21,179 bases of DNA from CAADGY01 sp900696665 (GTDB lineage Bacteria > Acidobacteriota > Terriglobia > Bryobacterales > Bryobacteraceae). The position numbers and the translations under genes are program-made. Position 1 is the stretch's first letter. Each line of letters opens with the position of its first letter. Location of the stretch: the NCBI GenBank assembly GCA_035063885.1, contig JAPSFM010000091.1, forward strand, positions 1-21,179, read 5' to 3'. This document shows positions 1 through 8,213 of this stretch, in pieces. Below the pieces are notes generated by a model, which saw only the letters and a program-made list of their open reading frames with translations, had not been told where the DNA came from and made no database searches.

Positions 1-19
1 GGGCATCGGTACAGGCTGT

Positions 20-49
20 TTGACCGGTCCCCTGGCTCCCCGCTATTAT
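20..49 (+). promoter_or_regulatory. Candidate sigma-70 promoter for the tatA-tatC-typA-msrPQ run
   Basis: A TTGACC box at 20-25 and a TATTAT box at 44-49 are separated by 18 bases, close to the housekeeping sigma-70 pattern. Transcription would begin near 56, leaving a short leader that contains the AGGAGG ribosome binding site at 69-74. No stronger promoter is visible further down this gene run. The call rests on consensus matching only. Confidence 0.5.
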
Positions 50-86
50 GAGAGTGACTTAGCACGTTAGGAGGCATGTCTCTCGA

Positions 87-599
87 ATGGGTCCTCTGGG
101 CTGGCAGGAAACTGTATTTATCTTTGTCCTTGCCTTGCTCATCTTCGGCCCGAAGAAGCTCCCGGAGTTGGGCAAGACCATCGGCAAAGCTATGACGGAG
201 TTCCGACGGGCATCGAGCGAACTGAAGGAAACCTTCAACCGCGAGATGAGCTCCCTGGAGCGGGAAAATGAATCATTGAAGGAAGTCACGCGCGATTACC
301 AGAACCAGATCAACAGCGCGACGTACGACTACAACAGCAACTACGGCTACGACGATTCTTCTTATTACGATTCCGGAGCATATGGCTCGGAATCGTACGA
401 TTCCACCGCAACACAATCTTCAACTGTAAGCGCATCCGCAACTGAGGGCGCTGAATCCGCGGTCAGTGCAACTGAAAATGGCGAATCTGCGGTAGCTACC
501 GAAGTGGCTTCCGCCGAAGTGACAACCGGCGAGTCCGGTACGGAACCGGATCCCGATCGGCCATCGAATGGCGCACCAGCACCCGAGAAACTCGCATAA
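87..599 (+). CDS. tatA: Twin-arginine translocase subunit TatA/TatB family
   Basis: This is the small single-span subunit of the Tat system, which moves folded proteins across the inner membrane. Residues 8-21 form a hydrophobic segment, followed by the hinge FGPKKLPELG and an amphipathic helix (about 26-50) that runs into a charged, coiled-coil-prone stretch to about residue 72. The remainder (about 75-170) is low-complexity: first rich in Tyr, Asp and Ser, then rich in Ala, Glu, Ser and Thr. The FG-P-K-K-L hinge is TatA-like, but position 8 is glutamate, as in TatB, and the post-hinge region is long, also TatB-like. No second tatA/tatB is present, so this protein may serve both roles (inference). 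The start follows AGGAGG at 69-74 with a 12-base spacer. An ATG at 76 is in another frame and does not encode Tat sequence. At 170 residues it is longer than most TatA proteins because of the tail. Confidence 0.93.
   Translation: MGPLGWQETVFIFVLALLIFGPKKLPELGKTIGKAMTEFRRASSELKETFNREMSSLERENESLKEVTRDYQNQINSATYDYNSNYGYDDSSYYDSGAYGSESYDSTATQSSTVSASATEGAESAVSATENGESAVATEVASAEVTTGESGTEPDPDRPSNGAPAPEKLA
438..497 (+). repeat. Imperfect 2 x 30-bp tandem repeat inside the tatA tail
   Basis: Two adjacent 30-base units (438-467 and 468-497) both begin GCAACTGA and share the internal AATC-GCGGT pattern. By eye, 20 of 30 positions match. They encode two copies of an ATE-x-x-ESAV type unit in the disordered tail of TatA. 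Such in-frame repeats in low-complexity tails commonly vary in copy number, which is why this one is recorded. Confidence 0.5.
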
Positions 600-614
600 G
601 ACTGTAAGTAACTG

Positions 615-1796
615 ATGGCTTCACCCGAAGAGAAAGAAGGAGTGCAGACTCCTGAGAGCGGCGGGGATTCCTCGTCCATGAATTCCGGCGAAAACGGCCG
701 GTCTCCATCTGATGAGGCCGCTGCCTCCTCTTCGGGGGATCGCGTTGAGGATCCCTACACTTACAACGAAGATCCTTACGCCTACGAAAGTGCTTCTTAT
801 GACACGCCGGCGGCAACGGCCGAACCTGAAACACCGGCAGCAGCCGGCGCACCCTCCGCAGGCGGCTCCGGCACGCCCCCCGAGCCTCCAACTCCAGCCG
901 ATGAAGAGGATGATGAGGACGAGGGCATGCTCCGGATGTCCTTCATGGAACACCTGGAGGAACTCCGGGCCCGCATCATCAAGGCGCTGGCTGGAGTCGG
1001 CGTCGCCTTTGGACTGAGTCTGTTCTTCGCGAATGACCTGTGGCTGGTCGTCAGCGAGCCCGCCATGGCGGCGCTGAAATCTCTGGGGGTGGACCCTCCC
1101 AAGCTGGCGCAGATCACGCCGATGGAAACGTTCAACACGGTGTGGATCAAGCTGCCGATGCTGACCGCAATTTTTCTGGCGTCGCCCTGGATCTTGTATC
1201 AGGTGTGGGCCTTTATCGCGCCGGGCCTCTATAAAAAAGAGAGGCGGTGGGCGGGTCCGTTTGTTTTGTGTTCCGCCGGGTTGTTCATCCTGGGCGGGCT
1301 GTTCGCTTACTTCGTCGCCTTTCGTTTTGGATTGACGTTTCTGCTCGGGATTGGCCGTAACATCAACATTCAACCGCTTGTCTCTGTCACCGAGTACTTC
1401 AACCTGTTTGTGAATGTCACGCTCGGTGTCGGCATCGTCTTCGAGCTGCCGGTACTGATCTTCTTCCTGACGCTGCTGCGTATTACGAATCCGGCGTTCC
1501 TGCTGAGAAATGCCCGCTATGCAATACTCGCCATCGTCATATTGGCCGCTATCGTCACGCCGACACCCGACATTTTCAACTTGATGATCTTTTCCGTGCC
1601 GATGGTTTTACTCTTTTTCGTCGGTATTTTTGCGAGCTACCTGCTCATCCTGAACCGGGAAGGACGGAGTTTCCCGTGGAAAGTCGCGGTTCTGATTCTG
1701 CTCGCGATTATGGCGGGAGCAGCGGCCATCGTCTATGTTGTCATGAGCCGGTACGGCTATCATTTTGAGCTGCACTGGCCTTTCCTGCTTAAGTAG
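615..1796 (+). CDS. tatC: Sec-independent translocase subunit TatC with long acidic N-terminal extension
   Basis: TatC is the multi-span receptor that reads the twin-arginine signal peptide. The canonical protein begins near residue 105: residues 105-118 hold the family's cytosolic N-terminal signature, with HLEELR at 113-118. Six membrane spans follow, including the conserved P-W-ILYQ-WAFIAPGLYKKER loop and SVTEYF. Ahead of this lie about 104 residues of disordered Asp/Glu/Pro/Ala-rich sequence with Tyr-containing DPYTY and DPYAY units. The ATG at 615 is preceded by only a weak ribosome binding site. The in-frame ATG at 927, directly after GAGG at 921-924, would give a family-sized protein of about 289 residues, so a shorter or second product is possible. 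The extension has coding-like composition and no stop, so I keep the long form. The gap from tatA is 15 bases. It probably forms a translocase with the upstream TatA/B. Confidence 0.93.
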   Translation: MASPEEKEGVQTPESGGDSSSMNSGENGRSPSDEAAASSSGDRVEDPYTYNEDPYAYESASYDTPAATAEPETPAAAGAPSAGGSGTPPEPPTPADEEDDEDEGMLRMSFMEHLEELRARIIKALAGVGVAFGLSLFFANDLWLVVSEPAMAALKSLGVDPPKLAQITPMETFNTVWIKLPMLTAIFLASPWILYQVWAFIAPGLYKKERRWAGPFVLCSAGLFILGGLFAYFVAFRFGLTFLLGIGRNINIQPLVSVTEYFNLFVNVTLGVGIVFELPVLIFFLTLLRITNPAFLLRNARYAILAIVILAAIVTPTPDIFNLMIFSVPMVLLFFVGIFASYLLILNREGRSFPWKVAVLILLAIMAGAAAIVYVVMSRYGYHFELHWPFLLK

Positions 1797-1801
1797 GCAT
1801 C

Positions 1802-1816
1802 GGGAGAAACAATATT
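1802..1816 (+). promoter_or_regulatory. Shine-Dalgarno and ATT initiation site of typA
   Basis: GGGAG at 1802-1806 lies 7 bases before an in-frame ATT at 1814-1816. Reading back from the P-loop, the frame is open from 1793 (after a TAA at 1790-1792) and contains no ATG, GTG, TTG or CTG before 1889. Starting at 1889 would delete the GTP-binding P-loop. ATT at 1814 is therefore the best-supported start. Initiation 18 bases after the tatC stop also permits translational coupling. Confidence 0.6.
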
Positions 1817-3607
1817 TTCAGCGCATCCATTCGCAATATCGCTATCATTGCGCACGTCGATCACGGAAAGACCACGCTCGTCGACGCCATGCTGAAACAG
1901 AGCGGTATTTTCCGCGACAACGAACAGGTGGCCGAGCGTGTCATGGATTCCAACGAACTGGAGCGCGAGCGCGGTATCACCATCCTCGCCAAGATCACGG
2001 GAGTGCGCTATGCCGGAGTCAAAATTAACATCGTCGATACCCCCGGCCACAGCGACTTCGGCGGCGAAGTGGAGCGGGCGCTTAAGATCGTCGATGGCGT
2101 CATGCTGCTGGTCGACGCGAGCGAGGGGCCTCTTCCGCAAACCCGCTATGTGCTCATGAAAGCGCTCGAGGCGAAGCTGCCTCCCATTCTGGTCATCAAT
2201 AAAATCGACCGGGCCGATGCACGCATTCAGGAGGTACTGAACGAAGTCTATGACCTGTTCATCGATCTTGACGCCAGCGAGCAGCAGCTCGATTTTCCGG
2301 TTATCTACACGAATGCCAAGCTCGGCATCGCAAAGACCGCGCCCGAGGCGGATGGCGCGGATTTACGCCCGCTTTTCGATACAATCCTCGAACACATTCC
2401 CTGCCCTGCCGGCGACCCCGGCGGCGCCCTGCAACTGCTGGCCGCCAATCTGGATTACAGCGACTACCTGGGCCGGCTTGCGATCGGACGGGTTTTCTCC
2501 GGCACGTTGAACCTCGGCGATGAGGTTGGCATTGTGAAGCTCGACGGGTCTCTTGAAAAGACGCGCATCACAAAGCTCTATTCCTTCGAGGGGCTGTCCC
2601 GCGTGGAGGAGCGCATCGGCAGGCCGGGCGACGTGCTCGCCATCGCCGGTGTCCCGGGGATCACGATCGGAGAAACGATCACCAGCGCCGAGACGCCGAA
2701 ACCGCTCACGAATATCCAGATCGATGAGCCGACGATTGCAATGACCTTCACCGTGAACACGTCGCCGTTCGCCGGACGCGAAGGCCGGTATGTGACCTCC
2801 CGCAATCTGCGCGACCGCCTGGACAAGGAACTGCTCACCAATGTTTCCATCCGGGTGGAGGAAGCGGGCGGCCCGGATGCTTTCAAAGTAATGGGCCGCG
2901 GTGAGCTTCAGCTTGCGATTCTTGTAGAAATGATGCGCCGCGAAGGTTACGAGCTCGCCGTGGGTAAGCCGGAAATACTGACGAAGACCGTGAACGGGGC
3001 GGTACACGAGCCGGTCGAACTCCTGGTTATCGATTGCGCGGAAAATTTCACCGGAGTCGTCATCGAAAAACTGGGGTCCCGCAAGGGTAAGATGACCAAA
3101 ATGGTGAATAACGGCTCCGGCCGTGTTCGCCTGGAATTCCATATTCCTTCCCGTGGTCTGATCGGTTTGCGGGGCGAACTGTTGACCGATACACGCGGCA
3201 CCGCTGTCATGAATTCTCTGTTCCACGGCTATATCCCCTGGCAGGGCGACATCCCAACGAGACCGACAGGTTCGCTGGTGGCGGACCGCCCAGGTAGAGC
3301 GACGGCATACGCCATCTACAACCTTCAGGAACGGGGCGATATCTTCGTTACGCCGGGCGCCGAAGTCTACGAAGGCATGATCGTTGGCGAGAACGCGCGC
3401 GATGCCGATCTCAATGTAAACATCGTCAAGGAAAAGAAGCTCACTAATATGCGCGCCTCCACCGCAGATGAGGCCATCCGGCTGGTGCCTCCGCGCATCC
3501 TGAACCTGGAACAGGCGATCGAATTCGTCCGTGACGACGAACTGGTGGAAGTCACGCCGCATTCCATTCGCCTCCGGAAGAAGACCCTCAACGCGAACCA
3601 GCGCTAG
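1814..3607 (+). CDS. typA: Ribosome-associated translational GTPase TypA/BipA (apparent ATT start)
   Basis: TypA/BipA is an EF-G-like GTPase that binds 70S ribosomes and affects ribosome assembly and stress or cold responses. From the inferred start the product is 597 residues, normal for the family. GTPase motifs are in order: the G1 P-loop HVDHGKTT (1853-1876), G2 in ERERGITI, G3 DTPGHSDFGGEVER and G4 NKIDR. Domain II follows, then the EF-G-like domains III and V, and the TypA-specific C-terminal domain (GRGELQLAILVEMMRREGYE, then IPSRGLIGLRGELLTDTRG). The first conventional start codon, ATG at 1889, falls after the P-loop and would make a non-functional protein, so translation must begin earlier. 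ATT at 1814 is the only candidate with a Shine-Dalgarno match. The alternative is a base-calling error of ATG to ATT. It follows tatC by 17 bases and precedes msrP by 56. Confidence 0.95.
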   Translation: MFSASIRNIAIIAHVDHGKTTLVDAMLKQSGIFRDNEQVAERVMDSNELERERGITILAKITGVRYAGVKINIVDTPGHSDFGGEVERALKIVDGVMLLVDASEGPLPQTRYVLMKALEAKLPPILVINKIDRADARIQEVLNEVYDLFIDLDASEQQLDFPVIYTNAKLGIAKTAPEADGADLRPLFDTILEHIPCPAGDPGGALQLLAANLDYSDYLGRLAIGRVFSGTLNLGDEVGIVKLDGSLEKTRITKLYSFEGLSRVEERIGRPGDVLAIAGVPGITIGETITSAETPKPLTNIQIDEPTIAMTFTVNTSPFAGREGRYVTSRNLRDRLDKELLTNVSIRVEEAGGPDAFKVMGRGELQLAILVEMMRREGYELAVGKPEILTKTVNGAVHEPVELLVIDCAENFTGVVIEKLGSRKGKMTKMVNNGSGRVRLEFHIPSRGLIGLRGELLTDTRGTAVMNSLFHGYIPWQGDIPTRPTGSLVADRPGRATAYAIYNLQERGDIFVTPGAEVYEGMIVGENARDADLNVNIVKEKKLTNMRASTADEAIRLVPPRILNLEQAIEFVRDDELVEVTPHSIRLRKKTLNANQR

Positions 3608-3663
3608 ATTCTTTACATCCGCCGCCTCAAAAACGAATACATTGTAAATAAGGGGATGCTGCT

Positions 3664-4587
<924 letters not shown>

Positions 4588-4602
4588 GCGTGGCGCCGGA
4601 CA

Positions 4603-5241
4603 ATGATTGCGCATCCGCTCGGAAACACAGGCGCGCGCGCCAGAAGTGATGGCGCTAAAGCGATGGCGCTCGCCAAAACCGTTGTCTGGATTCTGGCATT
4701 GGTGCCCGCCGCGGTTTTGATCTGGAAAGGCTTCCGTCAGGAGCTTGGACCGAACCCGATCGAATACATCACGCACGCGACCGGCGATTGGACCCTCCGG
4801 CTTCTCCTTATTACGCTGGCAATCTCCCCGTTGCGGAAGATTCTACGCTTCCCGCAATTGATACGTTTTCGCCGGCTTCTGGGGTTGTTCGCCTTTTTTT
4901 ACGGCTTCCTGCACTTCCTCACCTATATATTGCTCGATCAGTTCCTGGATTTTCCGGCCATGCTGCAAGACATCGGGAAACGCCCGTTCATCACCGCCGG
5001 GTTCACGTCGTTTCTACTGTTGCTTCCTCTCGCCGCCACTTCGACGGCAGGATGGATCCGGCGTCTTGGCGGCAAGCGCTGGCAACAACTTCACCGGGCG
5101 ATCTACCTGAGCGCGGCATTGGGAGTGCTTCATTACTACTGGCTGGTGAAGTCCGATATCCGCATGCCCGTTTTTTATGGCGCAATTCTAGCCGCCCTGC
5201 TGTCAGCCCGGTTGCTGCTACGACGAGCGCCAGCGAAGTGA
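4603..5241 (+). CDS. msrQ: Haem-binding membrane subunit MsrQ
   Basis: MsrQ (YedZ) is a b-type haem membrane protein of the ferric-reductase-like family that passes electrons to MsrP. The 212-residue sequence shows about six hydrophobic spans, the LRLLLITLAISPLRK and RRLLGLFAFFYGFLHFLTY segments of the family, and histidines at 104, 164 and 177 placed where the conserved haem ligands lie. The first ATG (4603) gives a polar 20-residue lead. A second in-frame ATG at 4663 immediately precedes the first span and is an equally plausible start. Neither has a strong ribosome binding site. It follows msrP by 15 bases, and its 3' end overlaps the convergent phosphoesterase gene by 24 bases. Confidence 0.93.
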   Translation: MIAHPLGNTGARARSDGAKAMALAKTVVWILALVPAAVLIWKGFRQELGPNPIEYITHATGDWTLRLLLITLAISPLRKILRFPQLIRFRRLLGLFAFFYGFLHFLTYILLDQFLDFPAMLQDIGKRPFITAGFTSFLLLLPLAATSTAGWIRRLGGKRWQQLHRAIYLSAALGVLHYYWLVKSDIRMPVFYGAILAALLSARLLLRRAPAK

Positions 5242-6078
5242 AACGGTTTTTCCGGACTGCTCCGTGTTGCCGCCAATGGCGCGGAGTGTAAAATCGCCGC
5301 CGTCTTTCCGGAACAGAGCCTCTACCCAGCCGACAGGTTCCGCGTCGTTGAAGTTGTAGCCCACCGCGGGCAAATTCACCAGATGAAGCCCGTCCTCCTG
5401 GTCGTAACGGTAGCGGTGGGAGTGGCCGTAAAACACAGCTTTCACCTGCTTTGCGGGCCGGATGATCTCGAAAAAGCGCTGGCTGTCGAGCATGGCGCCG
5501 TCGCCGTCGTCGAGCGTATGGTGCACAAAGAAAACCGTTGGCGCCTGGTTGGAACGAAGGTAGGTTTCCAACCACTGGCGCTGCGCTTTGCCCAGGAGCC
5601 CGGCCACACGATTTACGTAAAGCAATGAATCCAGCAGAACGATTCTTAGCGGCCCCGCATCGAGCACAGAGACCCATTTGCCCTGTACGTCCTGAGCTTC
5701 GCCAGGCCGGCTGGAAAAGGCTGTGAGGAAATTTTTGCGATCGTCGTGGTTCCCCAACGCCATGGCGACGGGCGTTCGCTCCGCCACGGGACGGACCAGG
5801 GCGCCCAGAGTTTCGTAATCGCCGGGCAAACCTTCCAACCTGGCAAGGTCGCCGCAGATGATCATTCCATCGGGCTTGAAGGCTCCCACTGCTGGAACGG
5901 TCTTTTTCAGGTTTTCGACAGGCCGGAACCCTCTATAGACTCCGCTTGGATCGGCTGGAATATGGACATCCGACAACAGTGCCCATTTTGTGGAAGAAGA
6001 CCGGTCCTGCGCCAGAGCCAGGACAGCCGGCGTGGCGGCGAGGCGAAGCAGATTCCTGCGGCTCAGAGTATACGGCAT
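5218..6078 (-). CDS. Tat-exported calcineurin-like metallophosphoesterase
   Basis: This is a dimetal phosphoesterase of the calcineurin-like superfamily, closest in style to the CpdA/Icc type; its substrate cannot be told. Motifs are in order: D37-x-H39 in LLSDVH, G76-D77 in ICGDLA, G-N110-H111-D112, H186 in FFVHHTL, and GHSH at 218-221. These supply a full set of metal ligands. The N-terminus has SRRNLLRL followed by an Ala/Leu-rich stretch, a likely Tat signal, so it should act outside the cytoplasm, which makes a cytosolic cyclic-AMP role unlikely. The ATG at 6078 has no clear ribosome binding site. A TATGAT hexamer lies only 6 bases upstream (6085-6090 on the plus strand), so a leaderless transcript is possible. 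It converges with msrQ and diverges from the E1 alpha gene. Confidence 0.88.
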   Translation of the reverse strand: MPYTLSRRNLLRLAATPAVLALAQDRSSSTKWALLSDVHIPADPSGVYRGFRPVENLKKTVPAVGAFKPDGMIICGDLARLEGLPGDYETLGALVRPVAERTPVAMALGNHDDRKNFLTAFSSRPGEAQDVQGKWVSVLDAGPLRIVLLDSLLYVNRVAGLLGKAQRQWLETYLRSNQAPTVFFVHHTLDDGDGAMLDSQRFFEIIRPAKQVKAVFYGHSHRYRYDQEDGLHLVNLPAVGYNFNDAEPVGWVEALFRKDGGDFTLRAIGGNTEQSGKTVSLRWRSS

Positions 6079-6084
6079 GAAGAC

Positions 6085-6090
6085 ATCATA
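6085..6090 (-). promoter_or_regulatory. Candidate -10 box for the phosphoesterase gene, leaderless geometry
   Basis: On the minus strand this hexamer reads TATGAT, one mismatch from TATAAT. It ends 6 bases before the ATG, so transcription would begin at or next to the A of the start codon. No good -35 box is seen at the usual distance, so the call is weak. Confidence 0.35.
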
Positions 6091-6152
6091 ACGGGTTGGC
6101 GGCGGGGGCGCCAGAGCGGTCCGCGCTCCTCTGCCGCGGCGGTGAAATGGCG

Positions 6153-6158
6153 TATACT
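6153..6158 (+). promoter_or_regulatory. Candidate -10 box for the E1 alpha-beta operon
   Basis: TATACT lies 31 bases before the chosen E1 alpha ATG, in the 111-base divergent gap shared with the phosphoesterase gene. The predicted transcript start is near 6165. No convincing -35 hexamer is present 16-18 bases upstream. Confidence 0.35.
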
Positions 6159-6189
6159 ACAGGCTTTGGACGACAATCTCGCCCTGAGT

Positions 6190-7230
6190 ATGACCATGGC
6201 CGCTGTGAAATCCTTACTCACCGGAAATCCGGCTATTGCCGCGGAAGAACCCGGCACCGAAGCAGGCCTTGCGCTGCGGGCCTTTCATTACATGACGCTG
6301 ATGCGCGAAGTGGAAGATCGTATCGAGCGAAAACTCTACAGGCAAGGTAAGATCCTCGGAGGCGTCTACGTAGGTAGAGGCCAGGAAGCCATCTGTATCG
6401 GCGCGGGGCTTGCCGTGGAACCCGAGGACGTTCTTTTCCCAAGCCATCGCGACCTGGGCCTTTATTTCATTCGCGGAATCCACCCGAGACAGGTTTTTGC
6501 GCAGTACATGGGGCGCGTCGGAGGCATTACGCGGGGAAAAGACGGCAACATGCACATGGGCGACCTCAGCCTGCACATAGTTGCGATCATCAGCGCCATG
6601 GCCGCTTCCGTTCCGGTCGCGGCGGGCGCGGCGATGGCGCTCCGGTACAAGGGCAGCCGCAACGTAGCTCTATGCTTTTTCGGAGACGGCGCCACCAGCC
6701 GCGGCGATTGGCACGAGGGCCTGAATCTCGCGGCAGTACAGAAGGCGCCGGTCGTCTACATCTGCAATAACAACCAGTATGCATATTCCACGCCCCTCTC
6801 CAAGCAGATGCGCTGCGAGAACGTTGCCGACCGCGCTCCCGGCTATGGAATACCGGGTCACATTGTGGACGGCAACGATGTTCTGGCCGTAAACGCAACG
6901 GTGAAACGCGCCATCGAGCACGCCAGAGCCGGACTGGGGCCGTCTCTCATCGAATGCAAGTCCTTCCGGATGACAGGCCATTCGGCACACGATGCGGCAT
7001 CCTACGTCCCCGAGCACTTGTGGGCGGAATGGGCGCAGAAGGATCCCATCTTGCGGCTCCGCTCGCGCATTCTGGCGGAAGGCTGGGCCGAGGAGCAGGA
7101 CCTGGACCGCATCACCGGGCAGATCCGCTCCGAAGTGGAAGAAGCGGTGGAGTGGGCCGAGAACAGCCCATACCCCGATCCTTCCGAAGTGCTGAACAAC
7201 GTCTACGAGCAGTCCATCGAAGGAAAGTGA
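6190..7230 (+). CDS. Thiamine-diphosphate 2-oxoacid dehydrogenase E1 component, alpha subunit
   Basis: E1 alpha binds thiamine diphosphate and, with E1 beta, decarboxylates a 2-oxoacid (pyruvate, branched-chain oxoacid or acetoin type; substrate not resolvable here). The 346-residue sequence has the GRGQEA and SHRDLG cofactor-site segments. The ThDP-binding motif starts with GDG at 165-167 and ends at the Asn run 193-195. It also has the FRMTGHSAHD loop typical of bacterial E1 alpha. The frame is open upstream to 5746, but that stretch is antisense to the phosphoesterase gene and shows no E1 homology, so I start at ATG 6190. ATG 6196 and TTG 6166 are alternatives. E1 beta follows after one base. 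No E2 or E3 gene is in the window, so the complex must use partners encoded elsewhere. Confidence 0.9.
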   Translation: MTMAAVKSLLTGNPAIAAEEPGTEAGLALRAFHYMTLMREVEDRIERKLYRQGKILGGVYVGRGQEAICIGAGLAVEPEDVLFPSHRDLGLYFIRGIHPRQVFAQYMGRVGGITRGKDGNMHMGDLSLHIVAIISAMAASVPVAAGAAMALRYKGSRNVALCFFGDGATSRGDWHEGLNLAAVQKAPVVYICNNNQYAYSTPLSKQMRCENVADRAPGYGIPGHIVDGNDVLAVNATVKRAIEHARAGLGPSLIECKSFRMTGHSAHDAASYVPEHLWAEWAQKDPILRLRSRILAEGWAEEQDLDRITGQIRSEVEEAVEWAENSPYPDPSEVLNNVYEQSIEGK

Positions 7231-7231
7231 C

Positions 7232-8203
7232 GTGGCGACAACTTACCTGGAAGCGATTCGGGAAGGAATCTGGGAAGAGATGGAACGTGACCCGAATGTC
7301 TTCGTCATCGGCGAGGATATTGGGATCTACGGCGGAGCGTTCAAGATCACCGCGGGCATGCTGGACCATTTCGGTGAGAAGAGAATCGTAGATACCCCAA
7401 TTTCTGAATCGGCCATCGTTGGCGCAGCGATCGGTGCGGGGATGATGGGACTGCGGCCGGTTGCCGAAATGCAGTTCGCCGATTTCATCACGTGCGGCTT
7501 CGACCAGATTGTAAATTTCGCCGCCAAGTGCCGGTATCGATGGGGAGCGTCCGTTCCTATCGTTGTGCGCGCTCCTTCGGGCGGCGGTATCCATGGAGGA
7601 CCTTTCCACTCCCAGAATCCCGAAGCATGGTTCGTCCATACGCCCGGCTTGAAGGTAATTACCCCCTCCACCGCTTACGATGCAAAAGGACTGGTGAAGT
7701 CCGCCATCCGTGATAACGATCCCGTGATCTTTTTCGAGCACAAGGCCCTGTACCGTAGGGTGAAAGAAGAGTTACCCCAGGAAGACTACACAGTTCCCAT
7801 CGGCAAAGCGCGCGTGTTCCGCGAGGGCAGCGATCTTTCGATCATTACCTATGGCGCAATGGTATACGTCGCGGAGGAAGCGGCTACGGAACTTGAAAAA
7901 GAAGGTATCTCGCTTGAAATCGTGGACCTGCGAACGCTTCTGCCCATTGATGAAGGGACGGTGCTCGAAAGCGTGAAGAAGACTTCCCGCGTGATCCTGC
8001 TTCATGAAGACACGCTGACCGGCGGTATCGGCGGCGAAATCGCCGCGCGCATCGGCGAAAAAGCTTTTGAATACTTGGACGCCCCTGTCATGCGCATTGC
8101 CGCACCCGATACGCCGGTCCCTTACAGCCCCCCGCTCGAAGAAGCGTTCCTGCCGAACCCGCAAAAGGTGCTGGAAAAAGCACGCCAACTGCTGAGGTAT
8201 TGA
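7232..8203 (+). CDS. Thiamine-diphosphate 2-oxoacid dehydrogenase E1 component, beta subunit
   Basis: This is the partner of the preceding E1 alpha in the heterotetrameric E1 of a pyruvate, branched-chain or acetoin dehydrogenase complex. The 323-residue sequence opens with TYLEAIREG and FVIGEDIG. It continues with DTPISESAIVGAAIGAG (the glutamate that activates the thiamine ring lies in this segment) and PSGGGIHGGPFHSQNPEAW. The C-terminal transketolase-like domain contains IVDLRTLLPID, and TPVPYSPPLEEAFLP lies near the end; all are normal for the family. The start is GTG at 7232, directly after the E1 alpha stop, with AAGGA inside the end of E1 alpha as its ribosome binding site, so the two subunits are probably coupled. 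Its stop lies 10 bases from that of the convergent propeller gene. Confidence 0.93.
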   Translation: MATTYLEAIREGIWEEMERDPNVFVIGEDIGIYGGAFKITAGMLDHFGEKRIVDTPISESAIVGAAIGAGMMGLRPVAEMQFADFITCGFDQIVNFAAKCRYRWGASVPIVVRAPSGGGIHGGPFHSQNPEAWFVHTPGLKVITPSTAYDAKGLVKSAIRDNDPVIFFEHKALYRRVKEELPQEDYTVPIGKARVFREGSDLSIITYGAMVYVAEEAATELEKEGISLEIVDLRTLLPIDEGTVLESVKKTSRVILLHEDTLTGGIGGEIAARIGEKAFEYLDAPVMRIAAPDTPVPYSPPLEEAFLPNPQKVLEKARQLLRY

Positions 8204-8213
8204 GAAGCTTCCC

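Noticed and set aside
2363..3562. Minus-strand open frame of 399 codons opposite typA
   Set aside because: Antisense to a well-conserved GTPase, with no domain signature. It is a codon-bias shadow.
3612..3643. Separate promoter for msrPQ
   Set aside because: TTTACA at 3612-3617 has no good -10 at 16-18 bases; TACATT is 20 bases away. Read-through from upstream is the simpler view.
5746..6189. In-frame upstream extension of the E1 alpha gene by 148 codons
   Set aside because: It is antisense to the phosphoesterase gene and shows no E1 sequence; E1 alpha proteins begin near the ATG at 6190.
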